Shown piece by piece: positions 8,204 to 16,290 of a stretch of 64,000 bases of DNA. The translations under genes and the position numbers were made by a program. The stretch is from Dietzia alimentaria 72 (GTDB lineage: Bacteria; Actinomycetota; Actinomycetes; Mycobacteriales; Mycobacteriaceae). Positions within the stretch are counted from its first letter, which is position 1, and each line of letters begins with the position of its first letter. Below the pieces are notes generated by a model. It ran no database searches. It saw nothing but the letters and a program-made list of their open reading frames with translations, and was not told where the DNA came from. Location: the NCBI RefSeq assembly GCF_000226215.1, contig NZ_AGFF01000031.1, forward strand, positions 1 through 64,000, given 5' to 3'.

Positions 8204-8424
8204 TGCGCTGGCGACAGGGTCCGCAGGGGCGAGACGGCAGGGACGGGTTGCGCTGGCGCGATGGTCGACAGTGGCATCTAAGCCGGCTTTGGCCGTACAA
8301 ATCGGCATCGCAACCGGCGCCAGGTGCGCTGCCTCCCCGAACTCCGATCGGGGTGCGCTGGCTAAATGGTCCACCCTGGCAGCGTAGGTCGGCTTTGACC
8401 GTACAGCCAGGCATCGCAGGTCGG
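8204..8424. repeat. Degenerate tandem non-coding repeats
   Basis: Two segments of about 70 bp (8249-8318 and 8354-8424), 105 bp apart start to start, share TGCGCTGGC, ATGGTC, TGGCA, CGGCTTTG, CCGTACA and GGCATCGCA in the same order, with one small indel. A shorter third copy starts at 8204 (TGCGCTGGCGACAGGGTC). They fill most of the 405-bp gap between rskA and the convergent methyltransferase gene. The rest of the gap (8425-8561) is G-rich with short CAGG-type repeats and no gene. Function unknown; structured RNA or an extragenic repeat are options. Confidence 0.6.
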
Positions 8425-8561
8425 TGGGGCAGCGCGAGCGGCCGGGCTTACGCTGGCAGAGTGCTCCCCGGGGCTTGGCCGGTCGGGCCAGGCAGGCGGC
8501 ATAAAGCCCGGCAGGCAGCGCAGGGCCGAGCACGGCCGAGCAGGGCAGCGGGCGGCTTAGG

Positions 8562-9869
8562 TCAGGGCTGCCACCACGGGCGTAGCGGAACGTCCCAGGT
8601 CTGGGTATCGCCCAACCGTACGGCGAGGATCTGGTGGAGTTGGATCTTGTTGTGCTCGAACCCGTACTGGCAGGCACCCATGTAGAGGCCCCACAGCTTG
8701 GCCATGGGTTCGCCCACCTCCTCCACCGCTGAATCCCAGTGCTTGACGAGGTTCGCGCACCAGTCGCGCAGCGTCATGGCGTAGTGCTGGCGCAGGTTCT
8801 CCTCGTGCAGAACCTCGAACCCGGCGTTCTCGGCCTCCAGATGAACAGTGCCGGCACCGGCCAGTTCGCCGTCCGGAAAGACGTAGCGGTCGATGAACTG
8901 GCCAGCCTTCACCGTGCCCGAGTTGTCGGGCCGCGTGATGCAGTGATTGAGCAGTCGCCCGCCGGGCCTGAGGTACGTGTGAAGTCGGCTGAAGTAGCTG
9001 GCGTAGTTCTTCCGGCCGATGTGCTCGGTGATGCCGATCGAGGACACGGCGTCGAAGTCGCGCTCGGGGACGTCGCGGTAGTCCATCAGTCGGATCTCGG
9101 CGAGGTCGCCCAGCTTGTCGGCGGCGATCGCGGCCTGCCCCCACTCCACCTGCTCCTTGGACAGGGTCACGCCGATCACGTGCACTCCGCGGGCAGCGGC
9201 GTACCGGACCATGCCGCCCCAGCCGCATCCCACGTCCAGGAGCCGGTCGCCGGCCTTCAGTCCGAGTTTGTCGAAGACCAGGCGGTACTTGTTCTCCTGC
9301 GCGGCCTCGAGGGTGGCCCCGGGGTCGGGGTAACAGGCGCAGGTGTAGGTCATGGACGGGCCCAGGATCCAGGAATAGAAGAGGTTCGAGACGTCGTAGT
9401 GGTAACTGACCACCTCCGAATCCCGTTCCTTGGAATGTCGACGCATCCCACCCAGCACTCGCTTCCAGGCGGGCACGACCTCCATCGGCGGCGTGGGCAG
9501 GAACTTCACGTTCTCCACCCCGATCGACCGCGCGATCTTCAGCAGGGTGCGGGCGTCGGGAGTGCGGGTCATGAACTTGCGGAACACCTCGAGTGCACCG
9601 AACACGTCACGGGGCGCACCGGGGTGGACGCCGTCCATCTCGAGCTCGCCCATGAGGTATGCCCGCGCCAGCCCGAGGTCGCCCGGAGCGGTGACGAAAT
9701 ACTGCAGTGCCCGCTCACTCTTCAGACGCAATACGAGATCACTGTCGGCGGGTCCGACGGACGAGCCGTCGTAGGCCTCGATCCGCAGTGGCGGTTCACC
9801 GGTCGCGAATGCGCCGATGATGTCGCAGATCGACATCTTGCCTGTGGTCAATCCCCGTGTCGTGGTCAC
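8562..9869 (-). CDS. tmsB: S-adenosylmethionine fatty-acyl methyltransferase (10-methylene / cyclopropane synthase family)
   Basis: A 435-aa class I methyltransferase of the cyclopropane fatty-acid synthase family. The SAM-binding segment is LLDVGCGWGGMVRYAAARG. Downstream blocks SIGITEHIG and RPGGRLLNHCITRP are characteristic, and the protein has the extended N-terminal domain of the family. With its upstream partner it matches the TmsB/BfaB-UfaA1 type, which adds a methylene at C10 of oleoyl chains as the first step to tuberculostearic acid. The GTG start overlaps the stop of the flavoprotein gene (GTGA). In M. tuberculosis ufaA1 is also close to sigK. Cyclopropane formation is the alternative reaction. 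Confidence 0.85.
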   Translation of the reverse strand: MTTTRGLTTGKMSICDIIGAFATGEPPLRIEAYDGSSVGPADSDLVLRLKSERALQYFVTAPGDLGLARAYLMGELEMDGVHPGAPRDVFGALEVFRKFMTRTPDARTLLKIARSIGVENVKFLPTPPMEVVPAWKRVLGGMRRHSKERDSEVVSYHYDVSNLFYSWILGPSMTYTCACYPDPGATLEAAQENKYRLVFDKLGLKAGDRLLDVGCGWGGMVRYAAARGVHVIGVTLSKEQVEWGQAAIAADKLGDLAEIRLMDYRDVPERDFDAVSSIGITEHIGRKNYASYFSRLHTYLRPGGRLLNHCITRPDNSGTVKAGQFIDRYVFPDGELAGAGTVHLEAENAGFEVLHEENLRQHYAMTLRDWCANLVKHWDSAVEEVGEPMAKLWGLYMGACQYGFEHNKIQLHQILAVRLGDTQTWDVPLRPWWQP

Positions 9870-11359
9870 CGTGCCCCTACCGCCTTGTCGTAGAGGGACG
9901 CGAACCTGCCCTCCGGATCGAATGTCGCCCTGAGCCGGTCCGCGGCCTCACCGCCATAGAGCTGCGCGAACTCCTCACGCGAGTAGAAGACCTCCGAATA
10001 CAGCGACTTGTGACCGCCGAGACTAGAGATCTCCTGCTCGATACGCCGGTTCCACGCGCCCTCCACCATGCCATCCTCTATGGGTGCAGAGGACCAGAAA
10101 CCGATGTTGACGTAGGTGGTGTCCGGCGCAAGCGGGTAGAGAGGCCAGGGGCGGCCACTGTAGGGACCATCGGATGCATCCACCGGGTTGCCGTCGAGCC
10201 GCGGCGCGGGAGTCGACTCACGCAGCCGTAGCGGGCAGACCCAGAGTGGCTCGATGGGCACCTCGCGGAGGAACCACTCGAGGAACTCAGCGGTGCGGTC
10301 GATGGTCACCTCGACGTCCTGCACCACCCGTTCCCGCGGGCCCTCACCCTTGAGTGCGCCGATCTTGTTGCCCAGGTCGTAGCGGTGATCAAGTCCGATG
10401 ATCTTCCAGTACGCCGACGACCGGAGCAACTGCTGCGGCCAGAACCTCCGGATGCGCGGGTTCTGCACGCCGAACGCCCGCGAGCACCAGAACCAGTCGG
10501 TGTCCCAACGCCAGAGGTAGTCGCGGATGGTCAGCCGGTCGCGCTTCACGGTGCCCGCGGGACCGCCGTGCTGGACCGAGCGGTAGAAGATCGCCTGCTT
10601 GTCGGCCACCCCGGAATAGTCCGACACGGGCCCCGGCTCGTCCGTGCGCCGACCCAGGCAGAGGTAAGACTCGGCTGCTGAGAAGACGACCCCGTCCAGG
10701 AAATCGACCTCCTCGTCGTCGTACTTCCCCTCCTCGGTGATCCGTGCCAGTCCCTCGGTGAGCGCGGCGATGGAGTCGAACCTCAGGTGCCGCAGTTCCA
10801 CGTAGCGCTGCACCGGTTCCAGCTCGATCCGTAGCCGCACCGCATACCCGAGCGATCCGTACGAATTGGGAAAACCGCGGAAGAGCGCCTGCTCGCGAGG
10901 GGTTCCGTCGGGCCGGGCGGTGATGATCTCGCCGGTCCCGGTCAGGATGTCCATTTCGAGAACCGACTCGTGCGGCAGGCCCAGCCGGAACGAGGACGAC
11001 TCGATTCCCAGACCCGTCACCGCGCCACCGAGGGTGATGGTCTTGAGCTGCGGCACCACGAACGGCATCAGCCCGAACGGCAGCGTGGCGTCCACCAGAT
11101 CCTCGTACGTGCACATCCCCTGGACGTCGGCGGTGCGGGCGTCCGGATCCACGGAGACGACGCGCGTGAGACCGCTGGTATCGAGACCAGGCGACGACGA
11201 CGAGGTCCTCGGCCGGAACAGATTGGAGGTCTTCTTGGCCAGCCGAACCGGCTCGCCCTCCGGCACGCGATGAAAGCTGTCGACCAGGCGTCGCACGCCC
11301 TCGTCATGGTGGTCCCGCCCCACGATGAGCGGACCGGTCACAGTCGAGGCGGTTCCCAT
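9866..11359 (-). CDS. tmsA: FAD-dependent reductase for 10-methyl fatty acids (TmsA-like)
   Basis: A 497-aa flavoprotein with an N-terminal FAD_binding_4 (PCMH) domain (about residues 40-180; the block TITLGGAVTGLGIESSSFR is typical) and a long C-terminal substrate domain, of the DWARF1/DHCR24-like group. In TmsA/BfaA systems such a protein reduces the 10-methylene intermediate to a 10-methyl branch using NADPH. It is the first gene of a two-gene operon: its stop overlaps the GTG of the methyltransferase. No signal peptide is seen. The promoter lies in 11360-11574. The specific function rests on the gene pair rather than on catalytic residues. Confidence 0.82.
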   Translation of the reverse strand: MGTASTVTGPLIVGRDHHDEGVRRLVDSFHRVPEGEPVRLAKKTSNLFRPRTSSSSPGLDTSGLTRVVSVDPDARTADVQGMCTYEDLVDATLPFGLMPFVVPQLKTITLGGAVTGLGIESSSFRLGLPHESVLEMDILTGTGEIITARPDGTPREQALFRGFPNSYGSLGYAVRLRIELEPVQRYVELRHLRFDSIAALTEGLARITEEGKYDDEEVDFLDGVVFSAAESYLCLGRRTDEPGPVSDYSGVADKQAIFYRSVQHGGPAGTVKRDRLTIRDYLWRWDTDWFWCSRAFGVQNPRIRRFWPQQLLRSSAYWKIIGLDHRYDLGNKIGALKGEGPRERVVQDVEVTIDRTAEFLEWFLREVPIEPLWVCPLRLRESTPAPRLDGNPVDASDGPYSGRPWPLYPLAPDTTYVNIGFWSSAPIEDGMVEGAWNRRIEQEISSLGGHKSLYSEVFYSREEFAQLYGGEAADRLRATFDPEGRFASLYDKAVGAR

Positions 11360-11574
11360 GGCGTCCAGCCTAGTAGGGCTTCAGCACCGGTGCCCCCGAT
11401 TGATCCCCCGGGGCTAACGCCTATCACCCGCGAGCCGTCGCGACCCATCTCGTTCGCATATCAATTGCGACACCAGCCACGGACAATCGGGCGAACCGAC
11501 CTGACCGGACAGCGGGGGTGGCATACCCTCGCGGCAACACCGGCCCCGCCAACCGACTCCGAGGAGGACCCGCC

Positions 11575-12111
11575 GTGTCCCATTCCATCCGGCCCGTACG
11601 TTCCGCCCGCTCTCGTTCCCTCTCCGTGGCCTCCGGGCTCGCGGTCCTGGTCCTGGCACTCAGCGCGTGCGGGGAGGAGGGCTCGGCCGAGAAGGCCGTG
11701 GGCGAGGCCACAAGCGCGGTGGGCTCCGTCGCGTCCGAGGCCACCTCGGCAGTGGGGGACGCCACGGCCGACGACGACAAGGGCGGCACCGCCACCACGA
11801 CCGGCGAACAGCCCGCACCCGAAGGCGACGGGGAGAGCAACGGTGAGAGCGCAAATCCTGACGAAGAGTTCCTGAACGACCTCCGACGGGTGGGCGTGGA
11901 CGCCCAGGATGAGCAGGAGTACCTCACCCGCGGCCGCGACGCCTGCACATCGCTCGATGAAGGTATGGGCTACGTCGACGTCACCCGGCAGTACGGCGAC
12001 GCTCACCCGGACGCCCCCGGCACCGAGGCTCCTGTCGTGGTGACGGCCGCGGTCAAGGCGCTCTGCTCGCAGCACCTGCCGCAGATCGGGCAGGACGACC
12101 GCGGCAACTAG
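11575..12111 (+). CDS. DUF732-type lipoprotein
   Basis: A 178-aa exported lipoprotein. Residues 1-31 form a signal peptide with Arg-rich start and lipobox LSAC. The next 70 residues are low-complexity (alternating TSAVG/SEATSAVG, then acidic and Gly-rich). The C-terminal about 80 residues resemble the DUF732 helical domain: FLNDLRRVGV, GRDACTSLDEGMGYVDV and VKALCSQH with two cysteines that could pair. The GTG start at 11575 is chosen because GAGGAGG lies 8 nt upstream; the frame is open from 11518. DUF732 proteins are mycobacterial-type secreted proteins of unknown function. The gene is divergent from tmsA and convergent with the patatin gene. Confidence 0.8.
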   Translation: MSHSIRPVRSARSRSLSVASGLAVLVLALSACGEEGSAEKAVGEATSAVGSVASEATSAVGDATADDDKGGTATTTGEQPAPEGDGESNGESANPDEEFLNDLRRVGVDAQDEQEYLTRGRDACTSLDEGMGYVDVTRQYGDAHPDAPGTEAPVVVTAAVKALCSQHLPQIGQDDRGN

Positions 12112-12121
12112 CCCCCGGTCG

Positions 12122-13294
12122 TCACAGTCCCGCCCGCTCCAACGCCTCCGCTGTGAGCTGGCGGCCGAGTCGGATCATCTCGTCCGCGCGGTGGAAGTCG
12201 AAGGCGGTACACGCATCCGCGGGCACCTCGATCAGGACGTCCGGGCGATTTCCCGCCATCCGGTAGGAGGTGATGATGCTCTCCATCACCTCGATCGAGT
12301 GCGTCACCACATCAAAGATGCGCAGGGTTGCGGGCAGGGACTCGAACCCGCTGTCGTCGGACTCGACGTCGGCTTCGCCCTCCTCCACGATCTCCTGAAC
12401 CTTCTCGGAGGGGCGGACTCGGCCGGTGGCGTCCCTCGCTGCAGCGTCGTCCGTGCCCGGGCTGTCGGGACTGTCGGGACTGTCGCTATCGGGGCGATTG
12501 ACGCCGGCGGTGGGATCGTCGGCGGCGTCGTCGCCATCCTGGTCGCCCGAGGCGTCCTGACCGAACCGGGCGGCGATCAATCGCACCAGGTCCGCGTCAC
12601 GCACATCCGCTGCCGCGTTGCGTATCCGGCCGGAGAGCTTGCCCTGGGGTTTCGCCGCGGACCCGCCCTTACGTGCGAGCTTCGGCTCGGACCCTGGCGA
12701 TGCCTCGTCAGGATCAGAACTCTCCTGGAACGTCGAGCCCCGTATCCCCGCACGACGGCCGGTCAATGAGACGGCCACCAGCAGGTCGCTCTCGACCGAC
12801 GCCAGCGGTTCCAGTGGCACCGGGTTGGTGACGCCGCCGTCGATGATCAACCTGCCGCCGACGAGCGCCGGGGTGATCACGCTGGGGATCGCAAACGACG
12901 CCCGCACCGCCACGTCTGCGGGGCCGCTGGTGAACCAGACCTCGCGGCGCGCCCGCAGGTCCGTGGCCACCGCCGTATACGGAATGCGCAGGTCCTCGAT
13001 CCGCACCTCGTCCAGCATCGCCCCGATCACGGCCATGATCTTGTTGGCGCGGATGGCGCCGCCGCCGGCGAACGAGACGTCGAGCAGTCGCAGCATGTCG
13101 CGCTGGGTGAGGCCGCGGACCCATTCTTCGAAGTCGTCGAGCTTCCCGGCAGCGAACAGCGACCCCACCACCGCGCCCATCGACGCCCCGGACACGCCCA
13201 CCACCTCGTGACCGCGCGCTTCGAGTTCGCGGATCGCCCCGATATGCGCGTACCCGCGCGCACCACCCGAGCCCAGCGCCAACGCAACTCTCAT
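12122..13294 (-). CDS. Patatin-like phospholipase / RssA-type esterase
   Basis: A 390-aa patatin-fold lipid hydrolase. The oxyanion glycine loop GSGGARG (8-14), nucleophile motif GASMG with S38 and the DGG motif with D152 form a complete Ser-Asp dyad. The catalytic domain covers about residues 1-175. A low-complexity acidic stretch (about 185-320, including three SPD repeats) follows, then a conserved C-terminal segment with RIFDVVTHSIEVMESII. Length and layout match mycobacterial and corynebacterial NTE/RssA proteins that act on membrane phospholipids or lysophospholipids. It has no signal peptide. The substrate cannot be deduced. Confidence 0.9.
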   Translation of the reverse strand: MRVALALGSGGARGYAHIGAIRELEARGHEVVGVSGASMGAVVGSLFAAGKLDDFEEWVRGLTQRDMLRLLDVSFAGGGAIRANKIMAVIGAMLDEVRIEDLRIPYTAVATDLRARREVWFTSGPADVAVRASFAIPSVITPALVGGRLIIDGGVTNPVPLEPLASVESDLLVAVSLTGRRAGIRGSTFQESSDPDEASPGSEPKLARKGGSAAKPQGKLSGRIRNAAADVRDADLVRLIAARFGQDASGDQDGDDAADDPTAGVNRPDSDSPDSPDSPGTDDAAARDATGRVRPSEKVQEIVEEGEADVESDDSGFESLPATLRIFDVVTHSIEVMESIITSYRMAGNRPDVLIEVPADACTAFDFHRADEMIRLGRQLTAEALERAGL

Positions 13295-13482
13295 CTGCCA
13301 CCCTTCCTGCAGTTCTGCTCCGCCTCATCAGAGGTGTTGCTCCCCAGTGTGCACCCGCAATTCGCAGGTCACGGGCTCCATTGCGGCGATCGTGTCGTAG
13401 TTGACATCTACCGTCTGCCCCATATCGAGCACCTGTTCGATACCGAGCGCAGGCTCGAACAAATTCGCACAAGGAGATCCCC

Positions 13483-13953
13483 ATGTCCCCCTCAGTCATT
13501 CCGGTCCGCCCCGCCACCGCCGTCCCGGGCGACATGGCAGAGGTGGCCTCCGCCATCGACCGCTTCGGATTCAACGTCGTACATGTGGGCGAATCATGCA
13601 GCTGCACAACCTGCGCAGCCGCCCCCCTCCCACCTGACCAGAGGTTCGGATACACCATCGGACTTACAGAACTCGGGCAACCAGAACTGCTCGTACGCGG
13701 GTTGTCGGCCCAGGAAACGGCCGCGTTGCTTGACCGCTGGGGGACCACCGTTCTCGCCGGGCAAGTGTTCGACGCGGGCCATCTTCTGTGCGAAGGCTCC
13801 GGCGGCCCCACGTGGGAACTCGTACCGGTCCGTCATCCGTCCCATTCGCTGCGGTGGGCTCAGCGGTACTACCGCGGCTCCCGGATCGGCGAACTGTCCG
13901 CACTGGAGCTCATCCCCGCCCGCCGGCCATGCCCGTGCAAGTGGTGTAGCTGA
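13483..13953 (+). CDS. DUF4262 protein
   Basis: A 156-aa protein of the DUF4262 family, whose function is unknown. Visible are FGYTIGLTELGQPELLV near residue 55 and ELSALELIP near the end. Two cysteine pairs stand out: CSCTTC (about 38-43) and the extreme C-terminal CPCKWC, which could bind a metal or an Fe-S cluster, or be redox-active (inference). AAGGAGA lies 7 nt before the ATG, and TTGACA (13401-13406) may be the -35 of its promoter. It stands alone, divergent from the patatin gene. Confidence 0.75.
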   Translation: MSPSVIPVRPATAVPGDMAEVASAIDRFGFNVVHVGESCSCTTCAAAPLPPDQRFGYTIGLTELGQPELLVRGLSAQETAALLDRWGTTVLAGQVFDAGHLLCEGSGGPTWELVPVRHPSHSLRWAQRYYRGSRIGELSALELIPARRPCPCKWCS

Positions 13954-13990
13954 GGTCCCGAGCGGCCGGACGCCGTCGTAGTGTCTAAGC

Positions 13991-14815
13991 ATGCCCCGAC
14001 ACGAGTTCGTCCTGGATGCGACTTCTCCGTCGATCGTCGTGCCGGTCACAGCGCGTGACGCGGCTGGATTGGACCGACAGGCCACGGAATTAGGGGCCAC
14101 ACTCGCGGGGGCTACTGCGATAGGTGGCGCACCGGCGGGGCGACCGCTTGTCGACCTGGTCGAGTGGCGTGTCGATCTCTACGAGCCGTTCACCGCCGGG
14201 GGCTGCACGGATCCCGCCCCGGCGGTGACCGCGCTGGCCCGGCTCACCGAACTTCTGCCAGCCACTCCGGTTCTCGTGACCTTCCGGACCACCGCCGAGG
14301 GCGGCTCGGCGGATATCGCGGTCGAGAACTACGTAGAACTCCTCGCCGCGCTCACCGGCTCCGGGCTGGCCGATGCCGTGGACGTGGAATACCGTCATCC
14401 GCTGGCGGGGCGCGCGATCAAGTCGGCCCATAGCCACGGCACGCCAGTGGTGGCATCCAACCACGACTTCGACGCGACCCCCACAGCCTCGGAGATCGTC
14501 GCGCGACTGGAAGCCATGGAGGACGCGGGGGCTGACGTGGCCAAGATCGCCGTGATGCCCCGGTCCGCGGCCGACGTGGTAACGCTCGTTGCCGCTACGG
14601 AACAGCGCTATCAAGCGGCCGGGATCCCGCTGATCACCGTGTCCATGGGCGCACTCGGAGCCGTTACCCGCATCGGAGGCGGAGTATTCGGGTCTGCGGC
14701 CACCTTCGCCACCCTGGGCGAGTCCTCGGCCCCCGGCCAACTTCCCGCAGCCGGGGTTCGGGCCGCACTCGACCTGCTGGCCTCCCCGGCACTAAGGTCG
14801 CGATTAGCCGACTGA
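13991..14815 (+). CDS. aroD: Type I 3-dehydroquinate dehydratase
   Basis: A 274-aa class I dehydroquinase, which forms 3-dehydroshikimate through a Schiff base. The key residues are all visible: E58 and R60 (VEWRVDLYE), H158 (SNHDF) and Schiff-base K185 (ADVAKIAVMP). The C-terminal MGALGAVTRIGGGVFGS is the substrate loop region. Most actinobacteria use type II (AroQ) for the shikimate pathway, so a type I enzyme may serve quinate/shikimate breakdown or duplicate AroQ (inference). TAGTGT lies 6 nt before the ATG, which suggests a leaderless mRNA. No other shikimate gene is nearby. Confidence 0.93.
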   Translation: MPRHEFVLDATSPSIVVPVTARDAAGLDRQATELGATLAGATAIGGAPAGRPLVDLVEWRVDLYEPFTAGGCTDPAPAVTALARLTELLPATPVLVTFRTTAEGGSADIAVENYVELLAALTGSGLADAVDVEYRHPLAGRAIKSAHSHGTPVVASNHDFDATPTASEIVARLEAMEDAGADVAKIAVMPRSAADVVTLVAATEQRYQAAGIPLITVSMGALGAVTRIGGGVFGSAATFATLGESSAPGQLPAAGVRAALDLLASPALRSRLAD

Positions 14816-14818
14816 GTT

Positions 14819-15259
14819 CTAGCCGTACCGGCGCAGGACCTCGGTACGCAGGCCCTTGGTGGCCAGCTCCGCGATGTGCTTCTGTGCCTTCTTGACCACC
14901 ATCCCGGGGAGCTTGATCTTCAGGTCAACCTCGAGGTCAAAGGTCACTTTGGTGGTGCCGTCGCCGTTGTCCTCGAGCGTGTAGCGCGCGTTCTGCAGCT
15001 TCTGACTTCCGCTCTCCACGAGTGACCAGGTCACCTCGCCGTCGTACCACTCGTAGCGCACCACCATCTCGTCAGCGACGCCGAACTGCGAGATCTTCTC
15101 CCACACGAGGATGGGCCATCCGTCGTCGTCCGCTTCGCGGACCTCCACCGCGCGGTGCGCGTCAGACCAGTCGACCAGGGACCTAACGTCCGCCAGAACC
15201 TCCATAATCTCGGGGATTCCCGCCTCGATGGTGATCACGGACTGCACAGAAACTGCCAT
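14819..15259 (-). CDS. SRPBCC (START/Bet v1-fold) family protein
   Basis: A 146-aa helix-grip protein of the polyketide-cyclase/dehydrase group: SVITIEAGIPEIMEVLADV at the start, EWYDGEVTWSLVE in the sheet, and a C-terminal helix KAQKHIAELATKGLRTEVLRR. The fold binds a hydrophobic ligand; no catalytic residue can be assigned. Close relatives are common in mycobacteria with unknown function. TAACTT lies 7 nt before the ATG, in line with leaderless expression. It is convergent with aroD, with 3 bp between stops. Confidence 0.82.
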   Translation of the reverse strand: MAVSVQSVITIEAGIPEIMEVLADVRSLVDWSDAHRAVEVREADDDGWPILVWEKISQFGVADEMVVRYEWYDGEVTWSLVESGSQKLQNARYTLEDNGDGTTKVTFDLEVDLKIKLPGMVVKKAQKHIAELATKGLRTEVLRRYG

Positions 15260-15307
15260 GCCGGAAAAGTTACCCCGCAGGGCAGCAGGTGAGGTGAGAA
15301 TCGGAGC

Positions 15308-15877
15308 ATGAGCCCACCCCGAACCCCCGCAAGCACCAGCGCAGAGCGACGGGTGGTGCTGCTACGCGGCATCAACGTCGGCAAGGGTGCCCGGATCGCG
15401 ATGGCGGACCTCCGGGCGTGCACCACCGACGCCGGATGCGCCGAGGTCGCGACGGTGTTGGCGACCGGGAACATCGTGGTCACCGACCCGCGCGGCGGCA
15501 GCGAACTGCGGGCTGCCCTTGAACCCGCGTACGCGAAGCGTTTCGGGTACAACGCGCTCGTGCTGGTTATCGACCGCAACCAACTCGACATGGCCGCGGC
15601 TGAATACCCCTTCGAGAGCCTCGACGAACACCACGACTACCTGGTGTTCTCCGACGATCCGGACGTGTCGAGCAAAATCATCACCCGGATGCACGACGCG
15701 ATCGAACCCGGTGGCACGGAGTCCGTGGCGCCGGGCCCCGGGTGCGTGTATTGGCGGGTACCGCGCGGCTCCACGCTGAGTTCCGCAGCCGGGAAGGTGC
15801 TCGACCAGCGCGAATATCGCAGCCGTCTGACCACGCGAAACCTCAACACGGTCCGCCGGATCCTCGCCGTGGGCTGA
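15308..15877 (+). CDS. DUF1697 protein
   Basis: A 189-aa protein of the DUF1697 family. The diagnostic N-terminal motif VVLLRGINVGKG is present, followed by MADLRACTTDAGCAEVATVLATGNIVV and the C-terminal RNLNTVRRIL. Structures in the family show a ferredoxin-like fold without an assigned reaction. It is divergent from the SRPBCC gene, with 48 bp between starts. A large palindrome lies 28 bp after the stop. Confidence 0.85.
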   Translation: MSPPRTPASTSAERRVVLLRGINVGKGARIAMADLRACTTDAGCAEVATVLATGNIVVTDPRGGSELRAALEPAYAKRFGYNALVLVIDRNQLDMAAAEYPFESLDEHHDYLVFSDDPDVSSKIITRMHDAIEPGGTESVAPGPGCVYWRVPRGSTLSSAAGKVLDQREYRSRLTTRNLNTVRRILAVG

Positions 15878-15904
15878 CCTCAGCCCGCCTCACCCCCGCA
15901 ACAA

Positions 15905-15960
15905 TTTTGCCGTTGCCACTGCGAAAATCTCGGCGGATCTTGGCAGTGGCAACGACAAAA
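15905..15960. repeat. 56-bp imperfect palindrome between DUF1697 and a tiny ORF
   Basis: TTTTGCCGTTGCCACTG (15905-15921) pairs with CAGTGGCAACGACAAAA (15944-15960), 16 of 17 positions. The inner sequence CGAAAATC...GATCTTGG can extend the stem imperfectly, leaving a 6-nt loop. It could terminate DUF1697 (plus strand) and the 38-aa ORF (minus strand), though neither side has a U-rich tail. Confidence 0.75.
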
Positions 15961-16011
15961 CGAAACCGTCGGAGCCGCGGAGTGCGGCGAGGGTCCGCTA
16001 CGCGTCGGCGA

Positions 16012-16128
16012 TCAGGGGCCCTGGACGGAGGCGCCGAGGGTGTCGACGAACGCCGCCAAGGGCCCGAAGATCGCCGGGAAGATTCCGTCCCACACGGCCT
16101 GCATCTGGTTCAAGTCGAACGCGGGCAT
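16012..16128 (-). CDS. Tiny hydrophobic ORF (38 aa)
   Basis: Encodes a 38-residue peptide starting MPAFDLNQMQAVWDGIFPAI and ending GASVQGP. AGAAGGAG lies 9 nt before the ATG, one of the best ribosome sites in the window. The peptide has no cleavable signal, is rich in aromatic and small hydrophobic residues, has three Asp and no Lys or Arg, and could form one amphipathic helix. Size, acidity and lack of signal recall the PorA/PorH class of mycomembrane channel peptides (45-57 aa) of Corynebacterium; homology is not shown. The long palindrome at 15905-15960 follows and may end its transcript. The rest of the 412-bp gap (15878-16290) holds no other gene that I can see. Confidence 0.5.
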   Translation of the reverse strand: MPAFDLNQMQAVWDGIFPAIFGPLAAFVDTLGASVQGP

Positions 16129-16290
16129 CTGTCACACTCCTTCTGACGGGGCCGGGACGCAGACTCTCCGTCGTCACCGGGTTCCCTGATAGAGAACAGG
16201 ATCCCGCCAGAACTGTACGCACGCAACCCCCATTCGTCTCCCGAGTTCGCGACGCGCGCCGGCGGGCGGGGTCGTGGCAGACTGCCCCCG

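Noticed and set aside
8739-9893. A 384-codon plus-strand frame over the methyltransferase
   Set aside because: Shadow of tmsB; the minus-strand product has all family motifs.
12460-12490. Short tandem GGGACTGTC repeats
   Set aside because: They encode the SPD repeats of the acidic linker in the patatin protein and need no separate explanation.
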